Shown in pieces: positions 21,601 to 33,000 of a stretch of 64,000 nt of DNA. Below the pieces are notes generated by a model. That model made no database searches. It was not told where the DNA came from and saw nothing but the letters and a program-made list of their open reading frames with translations. Positions within the stretch are counted from its first letter, which is position 1. Each line of letters opens with the position of its first letter. The translations under genes were made by a program, and so were the position numbers. The DNA comes from Fragilariopsis cylindrus CCMP1102. Its lineage: Eukaryota; Bacillariophyta; Bacillariophyceae; Bacillariales; Bacillariaceae. The DNA lies in assembly GCA_900095095.1 (NCBI GenBank), contig FMBT01000085.1:20962-84961 (forward strand), written 5' to 3'.

Positions 21601-23948
21601 GAGTGTCTTGGCATCTAATTCTTGGAACGAGATGTTAGAGGAACTTCGTGTCTACGTTAACGATCAAATTAAACAGGGGAAGAAATGGGACGGAAACGGT
21701 AAGATCTCAATTTTGCTTTGTAGATTGTTTAAAAAAATATAATTTTGTGTATCTCCTCTAACATCGTCGATTCCATTTTTGTTACCACTTGACAGTTCCA
21801 ACGAACTATCGGATCAAAGTTTCAAAGGATAAGGCAAAATTATTTGTGAAAGATGACGACGAGGACAAGAATCTTGGTCGTTGGGTAAACCGACAACGAA
21901 GTATGTTCCAGGCCGGAAAGCTTCGTAAAGATCGACAGTTATCCCTGGAAAAAATTGGCCTGAAATGGTCCATGTTGGCTACAACATCTTGGGAATCAAT
22001 GTTTGAAACTCTTTGCCAGTATGTCGAAGAAAAGAAGAAAGGTGGGGCCGAATGGGATGGAAATGTCCCAGCTAATTATAGAACAGAAGATATCCCTCCA
22101 CGTGCACTTGGACGTTGGATCAATCGCCAACGTTCTGCCTATGGCAAGAACAAATTAAAACCGGAATACGTTGCGAAGTTAAATGAAATAGGTTTAAAAT
22201 GGTCAATTCATGAACGCCGACCTACTTATCATCAATATACAAGTGCTAGACCCGAAACTGCTGCGAGCTCCTCGGTAGTTCCAGAGTTGGCGTTGTCTTC
22301 ATCGACTCCAACGCAAAATACCGATGCTGCAAAACCTCAGGCTGCTTTAGCTGCTTCTGGTGTGCAGAAAGATTCTAACGTTAGTGATAAGGAAAATGAT
22401 GCGATAATAATTGAAAGTGTGCGTCCTGACCATATTGGAAGTAGCGAGGGAAATATGAAGACTGTAATCTCGAAAGAGAAAACGGAATCGACGATTTTTT
22501 GTGATGATCCAAAGGAAGCTTGTCAGTCTATTCCAACAGGGAGTGAAGTAGGTACATCTACAAAACCATGTGAAACATTAAAGTCCGAGTCAAGTAACGC
22601 TGTGAAGATGCCTACTACGAGTACACCGTCCTCTAAGGCCCCTATTTCTTCAAATGAACCTGTCAAGTTGGTCGTCAATGAGTCAGTAATTATGGCTAAG
22701 AAAGCTACTGACTCTACCAATATTGAATTCGCTCTGGCTACACCATCAGCTGGGAATACTACTACGGATACGATTAAAAAGGAGTCAGGGGCAGTTGCTG
22801 ATTCTACGAAACAGGGGTCATCTCCACCAGCATCAAAAGTCGAAAGTACAAAGGAGATCATTGCAGAGAAGCCAGTCAACAAAGTAATGGAATCATCTTC
22901 ATCTATAGCGACAGCAACAGCAACAACAACAACAACAATTGGAAATGTAACGACGGATGCGACCAAGATTAAACAGGAGTCAATTGAAACAGCAATAGCA
23001 TCATCTCCGGCGATACCTGCAGTTGGAAAAACGACAACGGTGGAGTCAGGCGATAAAAAATTGATCGCATCATCTTCGGTGATACCAGCAGTTGGAAGTG
23101 TAACGACGGAGGCAATCAAGTTTAAACAGGAGCCAATTGAAACAGCAATAGCGTCATCTCCGGCGATAGCAGCAGTTGGAAAAACGACAACGGTGGAGTC
23201 AGGCGATAAATCAGTGGCATCATCTTCAGGAAAACTAGTTGGAAATGTAACAGCAGTCAAGATCAAACAGGAGCCAATAGAAAAAGCAATAGCATCATCT
23301 CCGGCGATAGCAGCAGTTGGAAAAACGACAACGGTGGAGTCAGTTGATATATCAGTGGCATCATCTGCAGGAAAACTAGTTGGAAATGGAACAGCAGTCA
23401 AGATCAAACAGGAGCCAATAGAAAAAGCAATAGCATCATCTCCGGCGATAGCAGCAGTTAGAAAAACGACAACGGAACAGTCCGTCGATAAATCGACAGT
23501 ATCATCTTCAGTGATAATACCAACAATTGGAAAAACGACAACGGAGCAGTCCGTCGATAAATCGACAGTATCACCTTCAGTGATAATACCAACAATTGGA
23601 AAAACGAAAACGAAGCAGTCCATCGATAAATCGACAGTATCATCTTCAGCGACAATACCAACAATTGGAAAAACAACAACGGAGCCGTCCGTCGATAAAT
23701 CGTCCGCATTATCTTCAGCGAAATCAGCAGCATCATCTTCGGAGATAATACCAGTAGTTGAAAAGACGACATTGAAAGAGTCTGTCGTCACTAAATCGAC
23801 CGTATTATCTCCAGTGATATCAGCAGTTGGAAAGTCAACAACGGAGCAGTCCGTCGATAAATCGACCTCATTATCCTCAGCGAAACCAGCAGTTGGAAAT
23901 ACAACGACGGTGGCGACAAGCATTAAACAGGAGTCAGTCGACAAGTAA
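18689..23948 (+). CDS. large helicase-associated (HA) domain protein with repetitive tail
   Basis: Exons 18689-21698 and 21796-23948 with a 97-base intron, 1,720 residues, no frameshift. The first ATG in frame is at 18689. Residues 1 to about 890 are low complexity (Thr, Asn, Ser) with basic clusters RRRRR and RRPFRKRK, so nuclear location is likely. Around 890-1150 lie three helicase-associated domains: each has an early Trp, then WDGNVP (or WDGN split by the intron), LGRWVNRQR and a closing IGLKWS. This domain (Pfam HA) is found C-terminal to bacterial helicases and widely alone in diatoms; it probably binds nucleic acid. No helicase motifs are present. Residues about 1380-1720 are tandem repeats containing IKQE/FKQE, which fit the SUMO acceptor pattern (hydrophobic-Lys-x-Glu). 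A regulatory DNA- or chromatin-binding role is inferred. Confidence 0.85.
22900..23945 (+). repeat. coding minisatellite in the HA-protein tail
   Basis: Two related repeat types. The first has units of roughly 140 bases that include ATCAAACAGGAGCCAAT and code KIKQEPIE...SSPAIAAVGKTTT. The second has units of 69 bases coding KTTTEQSVDKSTVSSS...IPTIG. Units are near-identical in DNA, so copy number has probably changed recently by unequal exchange or slippage. Confidence 0.85.
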
Positions 23949-24334
23949 ATCGATGGAAGCTTAAAATAATATAGATGTGAATGGAAGAGTACGTGCGCCA
24001 TTCATTTGAGCTAATAATAATGATATTGGATTGTTTTATGATGATTCTTTTTATGTGAACGAAAATTTTGTATAGTATGAACCTAGCTTCTATAGATTAC
24101 TCTACTATTATTATTATTGCTTGTTTTTTTTTCAATATTTAAAAAGTGATTTGAATATGCATAGATTGAAATGCCGCCGGTCGTGTAGAAAAGGAGCTAC
24201 TGTAGTCGTCATAAGGCTAATGAAATGACTAGTGATGTATTATAAATGTAGTTGCTTTATATGACGTGATGTGATGTGATGTGATCTCTAGCTAGAATGA
24301 ATGAATGAAAATAGTATAGAATTTATATCAAAAT
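23949..24334. other. intergenic region between convergent genes, with GTGAT repeat
   Basis: 386 bases of presumed 3' UTRs. A GTGAT pentanucleotide repeat (about four copies) lies at 24266-24285. Nothing else seen. Confidence 0.55.
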
Positions 24335-24993
24335 TTACAAATTTTCGACAGCCCAGATTCCGAACGCGATTGTAAGAGCGACACCACCGAAACTGAAGAT
24401 AAGAATTGGTGCATCACCTCCATCGAGAGTAGTACCAACACGATCTCCAACTTTCTTTGCATATCGACGACGTGGACCAGAACATTGTGGACAACGAAAA
24501 CCGGGGGTTTGTTCTTCGAAGAACAAATCAGCGCATTCGGCCTGCGAAGTTTTAAAATTGATTAAATAATAAAATAAGATAAATTTTTTGGGAAAATTGA
24601 CAATGTTAGACCCAAGATAAAACGATTTTCATCAACATAGCTCTTCTTCCATCGAATTAAATTTGTTGCTGCGTAATCAATCACCATCATATAAGTTACA
24701 GCACTATTAATAAAATCATACATTTAACTTACCCTGTTATAAATGTATCCACAGTCCTTGCAAACCCATTCTCCCTCCCAATACATAGCTGCTTTTTCGG
24801 CTTCTTCTGCCTTTTGTGCCTTTGACTTCTTTTTACCAAATACATTCAAACTTGTGTTACTCGTCCTACTAACTGCCGATGACGTTATACTGGACGCAAT
24901 CGAAGATGGACGAACAACAAATGCAGATGTTGTCGCTACTGATAAACATAGTAACGCGAAGATAATTGAGATGATGGAGGTGGATGATTTCAT
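24335..24993 (-). CDS. plastid-targeted membrane-anchored rubredoxin
   Basis: Exons 24733-24993 and 24335-24541 with a 191-base intron in phase 0, 155 residues. The N-terminus is a signal peptide ending TSA|FVV, the A-F cleavage context of complex red-lineage plastids, followed by a Ser/Thr-rich transit region. The rubredoxin fold has both iron knuckles: CKDCGYIYN (C-x2-C-G-Y) in exon 1 and FRCPQCSGP in exon 2, giving four Cys ligands for one iron. A hydrophobic C-terminal segment (PILIFSFGGVALTIAFGIW) is a single membrane anchor. This architecture is that of RBD1/RubA, a thylakoid protein needed for photosystem II assembly. The function is inferred from that match. Confidence 0.92.
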
Positions 24994-25532
24994 GATTAAT
25001 ATTATATTACGGTAGCAAGCGGAAAAAGAGGAGGTCGTTTGTTATGATCGGTTCTTTTGAATTAAATTGTGTCAATGCATTTTTTTTTTATTATTGAAAG
25101 TTTGTCGTGTTATCCCGTAGGTATTCTTTTACTGCAAGAATAAAAAAAGAAAAAGGCGCATAATATATTCAATTAATGATTGATGATGTGTTTGATGTGT
25201 GTGCTGTAGCGTGGTAACTGTGTGTTACCGGTAGATGGGTTTCTTGTATGCTGGTGTCCTGACGTCACCCACAAGATTTCCACGACTGATAATACGTTAT
25301 TAACGACGGCACAATTGTCATCCCAAGAAATATCAAAATATTACAGTATTAATATAGTAGTGGTAGTGGTAGTGGTAGTTTCGGTTGAAGGACGCACAAT
25401 TCCAATTAAAAACTTTTTGTATTCTGTTATCAATCATAACACAAACAGAGCTGGTAACATAGTAGAGTCTATATACGGTATCTACATCAATTTTCAAAAG
25501 AGAGAAGGAACCAAATTCATATTTTGTTTACA
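24994..25532. other. bidirectional promoter region, rubredoxin and PPR genes
   Basis: 539 bases between divergent starts. A GTGGTA tract lies at about 25359-25378 and a T9 run near 25081. A frame at 25222-25536 overlaps the PPR start but is low complexity and not supported. Confidence 0.5.
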
Positions 25533-28169
25533 ATGAGAGCGAGAATAAAATTTCCGAACTTCGCGATAGCGAGAAGAGAACAACATGGTTGGACTACTCG
25601 ACGATCGGTGGATAATATCCATTTTTCCAAAGAAATGCGGATAACAGCAACGAAGACGACGACGACGACGACGACGAGATTGTTTTCGTTATCGTTTCAT
25701 CAATCGAGGATGACAGCATTATCATTCGAAAAATTACCAATACCAACGCGATGTTGCTACTTTTCGTCATTACAAACAAGTAACGATGTTGACAATTCAG
25801 ATTCTAACGACAATTCAGATTATAATGATTATGATTATGATGATAGTAATATTGCTGATGATCACGATCATGACCACGACGACGAAAATAATACTAAAAG
25901 ACGTATTTGGTTGGATCCGAAGGCGCTTCTCTCGGATCGTACTAGTCGTTTTATCAATCAACCACTTGGTTCGTTACATCATTTAGATATCAAACTTGCT
26001 TCGGTAGATTTAATACGAGAATGTGGAAAACTTAATTCCTTTGAGGGAATGAAGATGGCATCTGATCTTCTTGAACGGATGATTGAAGAAAAAAAACACG
26101 TCAATTTAGAAATGAACAATAGTAGTAATAATAATAATAATAATGGGTCTACATCTAGTATCCTTATCGTTCCCGATCGTACATTCAAAATGGTTATGTA
26201 TGGATGGGCCAACATATGTAAAAAGTGTCTATTGCCCCACAAAGAATGCGAGAAGTATTAGATTTGATGATCCAAGAAGCAGAATATGATAAGTCGATAA
26301 AACAAGAAATGGAGACCAACAGAATTAAAAACGAAGAAAGCAACAACAGTGGTGACGACGACAACAAAAACAAAAACAACACACAGGATAATGATAATTT
26401 ATTTGAAGGATTATCCTGTGAGCCAACGGTCGATATATATAATACTCTTCTTCAAGGGCTATCGCAAGCAGCATCACGGTCTATTCAAGCCGCAATAGAA
26501 GCTGAACATGCACTAAAAACAATGAAGAAGATGAATAGGAATCGAGGATGGCATACCAAGCCAAACACTCGAAGTTACTCGCTGGTCATGAATGCTTACG
26601 CAAAAACTAAGCATGTTACGGCTGGAGAACGGGCTGAATCTGTGCTACGAAAAATGATTCAATGCTACGAAGAAGAACAAGAAACATATTTTGAAGAGTA
26701 CGGAGTACACTATGATATATTCGATACACATACTAACGAAAGAAACATTGTTACCCCTGATACCATTGCATATAGTATAGTTATTCAAGCATACGGACAA
26801 AGTGATTCGGACGATGCTGCCGGAAAAGCTTTAAATTTACTCAATGAATTGATCAATTCGGACAATCCGATGTTACAGCCCGATGCATTTGCTTTTGCGA
26901 ATACAATTAATGCCTTCTCTAGAAAGGCTGCCAAATTACAATCTCCCCATGCTAGATTCGAAGCAGCACAACAAGCAGAAGACATCCTTTGGATGATGGT
27001 AGATGAGATTAAAAAGAGACCACAAATGGAGGTGACTGACGATAATACTGATGGATCGTTGGAGGATAGTCAACAGTCATCTAACCGGTTGTCTGGTAGC
27101 ATTGTTCCCTTTAATTCATGCTTGAATGCGTGGGCCCAAAGTTTTACACGTGAGTCGCCACACCGTGCCGATGATTTGCTCCAACGAATGTTAGATCCTG
27201 AACTACAATCGCTTGCTCAGATTTATCCTAATGCAGTATCTTTCAACACCTGCATGCTTGCCTGGTCCAAATCATCAAAATTTGAAGAAGGGTCTTCTGC
27301 TCCAGAACGGGCGGAAGAACTTTTAAATTTACTCAGAGAAATTTCTAAAGGGGATGATGATGACAATTCACATGACAAGCAGAATTCGAAACTTCGTCCT
27401 GATGTTCGATCATATGTGACTGTGATGAACGCATACGCAATATCGCATAGAAAAGATAGTGTCTTTCACACTTATCGACTGTTGAAGGATCTTATCCAAG
27501 ACGTTCGGGAAGGATTCTTTGACACTGGTGACAACAAAGATAAGATAAATGCGTCTCCCTTTACGATTCTGTTCAAAGCTGTTGCGAATACGAAGAAAAT
27601 TGACATGAGTTCTAATGAATTAGAAGATTTGGCCTTTGGTCCTCTAGATGGAGATGAGGAAGAATTGTCAGAGGTGATAGACCCCTACTCGATTGCCCTA
27701 AAAACGTATTCAGATCTATTAAAGGACGCACACGATTGGGTGTGCGTGCAGATCATTTTGCTTTTTCTGAATGTTGGCTGTCGTGGAAGCACATACCGAT
27801 GCTGAATCTATCGAAAGAAGACAGCGAATCGAAGAAATTTTTCACGATGCCTGCCAGGCGGGACATGTGAGTTCTATGGTAGTCCGCGCTATGCAAAAAG
27901 CATGTCCGAATGATATCATGCTCAAAGATCTTCTGCAGCTACGTGGAAATGATACGGTTGTATCAATTGAAAGTATCAACAGATTCCCTAAACAATGGAC
28001 TGCTCGTGTCTCACAAGAATTTCGTAGGGTGAGTAGTCGTAGTGAACATTTTCGGAAGCAGACGAATTTCTTCGGTGCCAACAACAGTAAGAAAAATAAC
28101 AACAGCAGCAGCAAGAAGAAACACAGCAAGAAGGGTTCGTTTCGCAAGAATATTATAAAACGAAAATAA
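25533..28169 (+). CDS. pentatricopeptide repeat (PPR) protein, probably mitochondrial
   Basis: No intron, about 879 residues after correcting three missing bases (near 26225, 27738 and 27771). The N-terminus is basic and lacks acidic residues (MRARIKFPNFAIARREQHG), which fits a mitochondrial presequence. PPR-type helical pairs recur with the hallmark Y/F-x-x-x-x-x-A-x-A/G: VDIYNTLLQGL, RSYSLVMNAYAK, IAYSIVIQAYGQ, FAFANTINAFSR, VPFNSCLNAWAQ, VSFNTCMLAWSK, RSYVTVMNAYAI. Acidic Asp/Asn tracts separate some repeats. The C-terminus is Lys-rich. PPR proteins bind organelle RNA; the target cannot be read from this sequence. The break near 26225 falls between ANICKK and SIAPQRMRE, and the other two flank HFAFS and MLAVVEAHTDAE, so one continuous gene is well supported. 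Confidence 0.87.
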
Positions 28170-28273
28170 ACGAGACTGAGTTCGTTTCTCTCTATTTTAT
28201 TTTATTGAAAAATTGAAATCAAAAGATTGAGTAAAAATAACAATAATAATAATAAAGATAATAGATAGCGACT

Positions 28274-29053
28274 TCATGAATTATATTTGACTTTACTTCG
28301 TGTATCGGGAGCAGTTTCCATCAATGTTTTGACACTTCGATGCGCGTTAGCATCCCAATTCATTTTTTGTTTCGTTATGGGCAAGATTCTACGTATCGAT
28401 TTCAAATGATCACTTGTGACAGAGTCCTTCATGGATGCTAGAATTTCCAATATGATCATTTCCCATTTCGTAATTTGTTGGACAATCCCATCTTCCAAAG
28501 ATGGTTCCTCGTCCGATTTACAAGAGGCCTCCTTCCCCACCGTTATACGTGGAAATTCTTTTGTAATTTTTAGTTGTACGTTCCCATCTTCGTATGCGCA
28601 CGAATGTACAACGACGTGTCCAGAAATTTCTCCAACACCTAGTTCTACCTTATCAATTGTCCAGGTGGCCGTCCAGCAACCAGAATATTGATTGGGTGTA
28701 TCAATCTTTTCGGCGTATGTGTGTACGAGTAATTGGTTGCTATTGTTTTTGTCCGTCGTCATTGCAATACGTGCCGCCGATACTCCTGGTTTGCTCAAGA
28801 AGTTAGCATTCTGATATTGTTTTAGTTTCTCGTGCAATGGTTTTGCTATTGGATGGTCCAGTTCCAATTCATCGCTTATATTTGCATCGTCGATACATTG
28901 TAATTCCTTTAACTCGTCTTGTACTTCTGTCAACCAAGAATCGCTACCAGAAATTGTCTGATTTCCAAGTTTCTTTATATTTTCAGCAACATCATCGACC
29001 TGACCTGGGGCTGCTGCTCGTAGGATTTTCTTTGCGGCTTCTTCGTCTGACAT
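28274..29053 (-). CDS. CAPZA: F-actin capping protein subunit alpha
   Basis: Single exon, 259 residues, close to the family size. It begins MSDEEAAKKILRAAAPGQVDDV, like CapZ alpha (A/S-P-P-G-E/Q-x-x-x-V). Later signatures are YSGCWTATWTID, GHVVVHSCAYEDGNVQL, and the C-terminal RRILPITKQKMNWDANAHRS, equivalent to the RR-LPVTR-KIDW segment. With a beta subunit (not in this window) it forms the barbed-end capper. It is convergent with the PPR gene (104 bases between stops). A tandem WH2 protein lies 29 kb away; both concern actin, but linkage is not evidence of joint work. Confidence 0.93.
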   Translation of the reverse strand: MSDEEAAKKILRAAAPGQVDDVAENIKKLGNQTISGSDSWLTEVQDELKELQCIDDANISDELELDHPIAKPLHEKLKQYQNANFLSKPGVSAARIAMTTDKNNSNQLLVHTYAEKIDTPNQYSGCWTATWTIDKVELGVGEISGHVVVHSCAYEDGNVQLKITKEFPRITVGKEASCKSDEEPSLEDGIVQQITKWEMIILEILASMKDSVTSDHLKSIRRILPITKQKMNWDANAHRSVKTLMETAPDTRSKVKYNS

Positions 29054-31195
29054 GGCGTTTATTTCGGTGATTATGGAATGTTACCCCTTTTCTGTTGATC
29101 ATCCTCATTCTCATCTGATAATAATTAAGCTTCGAAGCTGGTCGTGCCCTACCGCTACTGTAACGACTGTTTTCTTGATGTGCTTTTTTGTGATGACCTA
29201 AAAAAAATAAAGGCAGGATAAATTAGGACTAAATCATACCTTTATTCACTATCTACTAGGGACTGAATCATTATCTCACTTTACTATTTTTAATGTCCGC
29301 CACTCATTTTTTTGTTAGCACTTCGACAATCTTTTGGATCCCTCGAAACTGAAGATAATACAGTATTGTATGATGATGATGTGCTGAAAGCCCTTGATTT
29401 TTGTGGCTAACTCACATAACCATAATAATTATTTGACAACATCCAACATCATGTGTAGGATATGACTACGACTACTCTAGCGAGATGACTTAATGGTCGT
29501 CTTTGATTAGACGATGGTAATAACCACGACACGTAAGTTAACAAGATGATTTCCATGTGCAAGTGCATTACTGACTGTATTGACATGTTTTTATTGTCTT
29601 GTTGTTGTTGAAAGACCCAAAGGACGAAATTCTTGCTTTATACCAACCACAAACATTCATGCGTGTCAACTGACTTTAACCGTGATCTCAACAAAGTATC
29701 TGATGGATATTGACAACAACAACAAAACGATCTTTGTACTTAATGTATCCATTTGACGAAATTCAATCACGTTGTTTGCTTACCCGTTCACATTTTCATT
29801 TTCCCCCAGTTTCAGACTCATTGAAGATGATGATGTACTGACATTGAAAAATGAAAGTCTGATTTCGAAAGCTAATCTCGAAATCTAATTTCTTTCTTGG
29901 AAAATCCTGTCAATTAAAAGACGAGGAACAATGAAACTTAAGTTTCAATTATGGTAAGTGAATTCTGATGTTATTTCCTACTGTATCATCACCTTAGAGA
30001 TGATACTATTATTATTTGTACAATTGTTATGACAAAAGATGTGTATCGCGCGACTATACTTCGAGACTACAATACAAACTATCTACTGCAAAGCCATACA
30101 CTATATAATAAACTATGACTGCCGATGATGACCTACCCTCATAGACCTGTTCTGAAATTACAAAACCGGTTTTTGAACCTGCCCCGAAAGGGGCATGGTG
30201 ACTTACCAACTTCCCTGTTGAGAAACGAGTGCACCACCAACTTAGGAAATAATAGTTTGATTATTTGTGTAATGGGGTGGATGGATTGTTTGTTTGCTTC
30301 GAAAAAGTCGCGATGCGTGTTAGATATTATTTCTGTTCAACCCTTTACATATACCTATACCTTTGACGCTCAATAATCATTCTTTTTCTTTCTCCCTCAC
30401 AATAATGTGTTGACAGACAGCAGACGATATGATCCAATATTATCATTATTTGCGACGATGAATCATACTATCGGATAGCGAAATAGAAGGAGATACTGAT
30501 GAGCTCTGGTTAGATCCAAAAATAAGGAAACCAAGTCTGCTTCATTTCGATGGAAGAATATCTCTGATTGTGCTGAATCGGCCGCTTCATATTTATATCT
30601 TGCTTTGTCGAGTCCGAATTTTGCGGATAAATGCAACTGGGCCAGGTATTTCGCTTCAGATTCTTGTGCTTACTTCTGACGGACTATAATATGCCTACAG
30701 GCGAATGAAACAATATTATTGCACACATAATTCACACAGGATAGACGAATAATGATTTTTTTTCCAAGGTCAATCTTACTTACGTAATTACTGTACCTTG
30801 TACAAATATTAATAATCAATTCTAAATCTGTTACTTTTACCTGAAACTTACTACTACTACTTATAGCTAGCATACACGCATAAAAGAGTATGATCGTTCA
30901 GTTTGACTATTGTTTTCCCCTGTTAGTTTGGAAGATTAGAATTGTAATAGTTCGCCACTAGATCAGCAGAACAACCTTGTTGTTGCTTTCTACTTTTGAT
31001 GTTAACATAACCAACAGAGCACTATATATTTTCTTTCATATGTCTGCTTTCATTTACACTACTGTATACAGTATACATCATAATATAATTGTTTATTTCA
31101 ATGCAATCGATCTGGAATACAATATTGTTGATGCAGTATTAATAATAATAATCCTCCTGCTCTATAGTAGCAATCTCTAGTTATTTTATCACTAC
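29054..31195. other. 2.1-kb stretch without a gene
   Basis: The longest empty stretch. Short frames (30125-30376 plus strand, 30670-30873 minus strand) have no coding character. It contains many ATCATTAT-type words and TACTGTATACAGTATAC near 31062-31078. It may hold regulatory DNA or non-coding RNA; I see no tRNA-like B box or recognisable repeat element. Confidence 0.5.
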
Positions 31196-32549
31196 CTAGT
31201 ATGGTGAGTTATCGTTATCAACGTCTCTTTGTAATTTTCTAGCTTGAACACGTGCCATGGCTTTCCTTTTTGCATCCTGTTCTTCAATCCGATGCTTCAA
31301 ATCTTCAATGTATTCACTAAAATCGGTGTTTGCAGCATTTTTAATAACTTTCCAAAAATCATCAATCCCATCCCCAGTAACAGCTGAAACACCCACAGCG
31401 TTTTTACTGAATTCGGTATAGAATTCATCTAATACAAGTGACAGACTACGTGTTAATGAATCATAAAATCCTGATTCACCACCATTATTACTTCCTTCAT
31501 TCCTTGCATTATCTAACGCATCCTGGAATGCTTCAAAGTCTTTCATCCATTCCATACAGAATTCATGTGAAACAACATCGGTTTTGTTAAAACAAATCAC
31601 TAATGGCAATCGTGTTCTATAATACATAGAACATGCATATAACATATTACTCATAAATGTATTTGGTGAACTGGCACATCGGACTGTATCAACAACGAAT
31701 ACCATAACAGTTGGAAATGTCGATGCTAACGATTCACTCAAAATGGCACCGGATGCACTCCATGTAAATGCTTCAATCTATTATATATGTAAATATACAC
31801 ATGTATGAATTATAAGGTGAGAAGAAACGACGGATAGGAATAATATATATTTGATATGATTCGAAATTAATTCGGAATATAATATAGAACGACAAAACGT
31901 ACCTGTCCTGGTGTGTCGACTAATAAAAATTCAGATAATTTGTTTTCATCTGCACGTTGTTCTAAAATATTAATAACCTGATCAAATTTTGTTGCATATA
32001 AATTTAATGAGGTCATGATTGCTCCATTGGGTCCGAGATGATGTTGTGACATAACCTGTTTGTAATCAACAGTATCACGGATATCAATTGATGGACTGTA
32101 TGGTACATCTAAACATGCTGGATCTAAATTAATACAATATGCTGGCATATTCTTCTTCTTCTTTTCGTATTATCTTGTGATGATGGTTCTTTATTATCAT
32201 CATCATCATCATCATCATCGTTGTTGTTGTTGTTGTTGTTGTTGTCGTCGTCGTCTTTGTTCACAGTATTATCTCCATCTACTTTTTCATTTTCAACTTC
32301 TTCTTCGTCGTCGTCATCATCATGCATGGTAGATTCCTGTAACTGCTTCATCAAAGTAGTCTTTCCTGAACCGGCCATTCCAACAATCAACACACAAACT
32401 GGTGCTGGTGATTCTTCAGTCTGATCTTCAATTCGTTTTATAACGGGAGGCTCCATTTTCTTTAATCTACTCTTATCTGCACTGGCACTGGCACTGGCGC
32501 TAGTACCGGTAGTTGATGCTGATGCCATTGATTCGGTATTCGTGCTCAT
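31196..32549 (-). CDS. GPN1: GPN-loop GTPase 1
   Basis: Exons 31903-32549 and 31196-31777 with a 125-base phase-0 intron, about 409 residues after one missing base near 32164 is corrected. Walker A GMAGSGKT sits at about 57-64. The conserved AYCINLDPA follows after about 70 residues instead of about 20, because a stretch rich in Asp, Glu and Asn (about 76-133) is inserted between G1 and switch I. The GPN loop is HHLGPNGAI (about 171-178), G3 is DTPGQ, G4 is FNKTD. The helical C-terminus ends in a Lys/Arg-rich region. The match is to GPN1 (Npa3/XAB1), which escorts RNA polymerase II. The frame break lies between the DNTK end of the insert and NMPAYC, inside an AAG repeat. Confidence 0.93.
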
Positions 32550-33000
32550 TGTGGCTAATCGTTAATGTTATAATAGATCTGCCGGTATTAGTTAGGAAAT
32601 TAAATGAACGGAAAGGTTTTATTGTCCCCATAATTGGGTATTGAGTATTAGACAAAAAATAACACACATTTTTCACTTTCTTTCCTTGGCTGGCCAAAAT
32701 GAGTCACGACTCAATGAATCACGAACAACTAAACTGTGCGACGATTAAAAAAATGAAAAAGGTATTCAGAAAGTTTTCAAGTTGAAAAGTAAGAATTCAT
32801 AACTTCAGAACTATGAATTCTAATGAATCAATTCATTATTAATCATTCATCAATCAATCATAATCCTATGCTAGCTCCAGTAATAGAACATTAGCCAATT
32901 GGCGTACAAATAAAAAAGCTGAAGGAAAGGCTATAATAAATCTTAGAGGACTTTTAGGCGGCGTAGAAATGCACCCGGTACACATACGAAAACCGTGATT
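32550..33000. other. bidirectional promoter region, GPN1 and membrane-protein gene
   Basis: 451 AT-rich bases between divergent start codons, with several ATCAATCATT/AATTCATTA words near 32820-32860. No recognised element. Confidence 0.5.

Noticed and set aside
22523-24001. 492-codon open frame on the minus strand
   Set aside because: It runs antisense through the repetitive tail of the HA-domain gene. Its openness comes from repeated codons on the plus strand; its translation is a Val/Asp/Thr repeat without independent pattern.
25222-25536. 104-codon frame upstream of the PPR gene
   Set aside because: Includes a GTGGTA repeat translated as a Val run, overlaps the PPR start in another frame and shows no domain.
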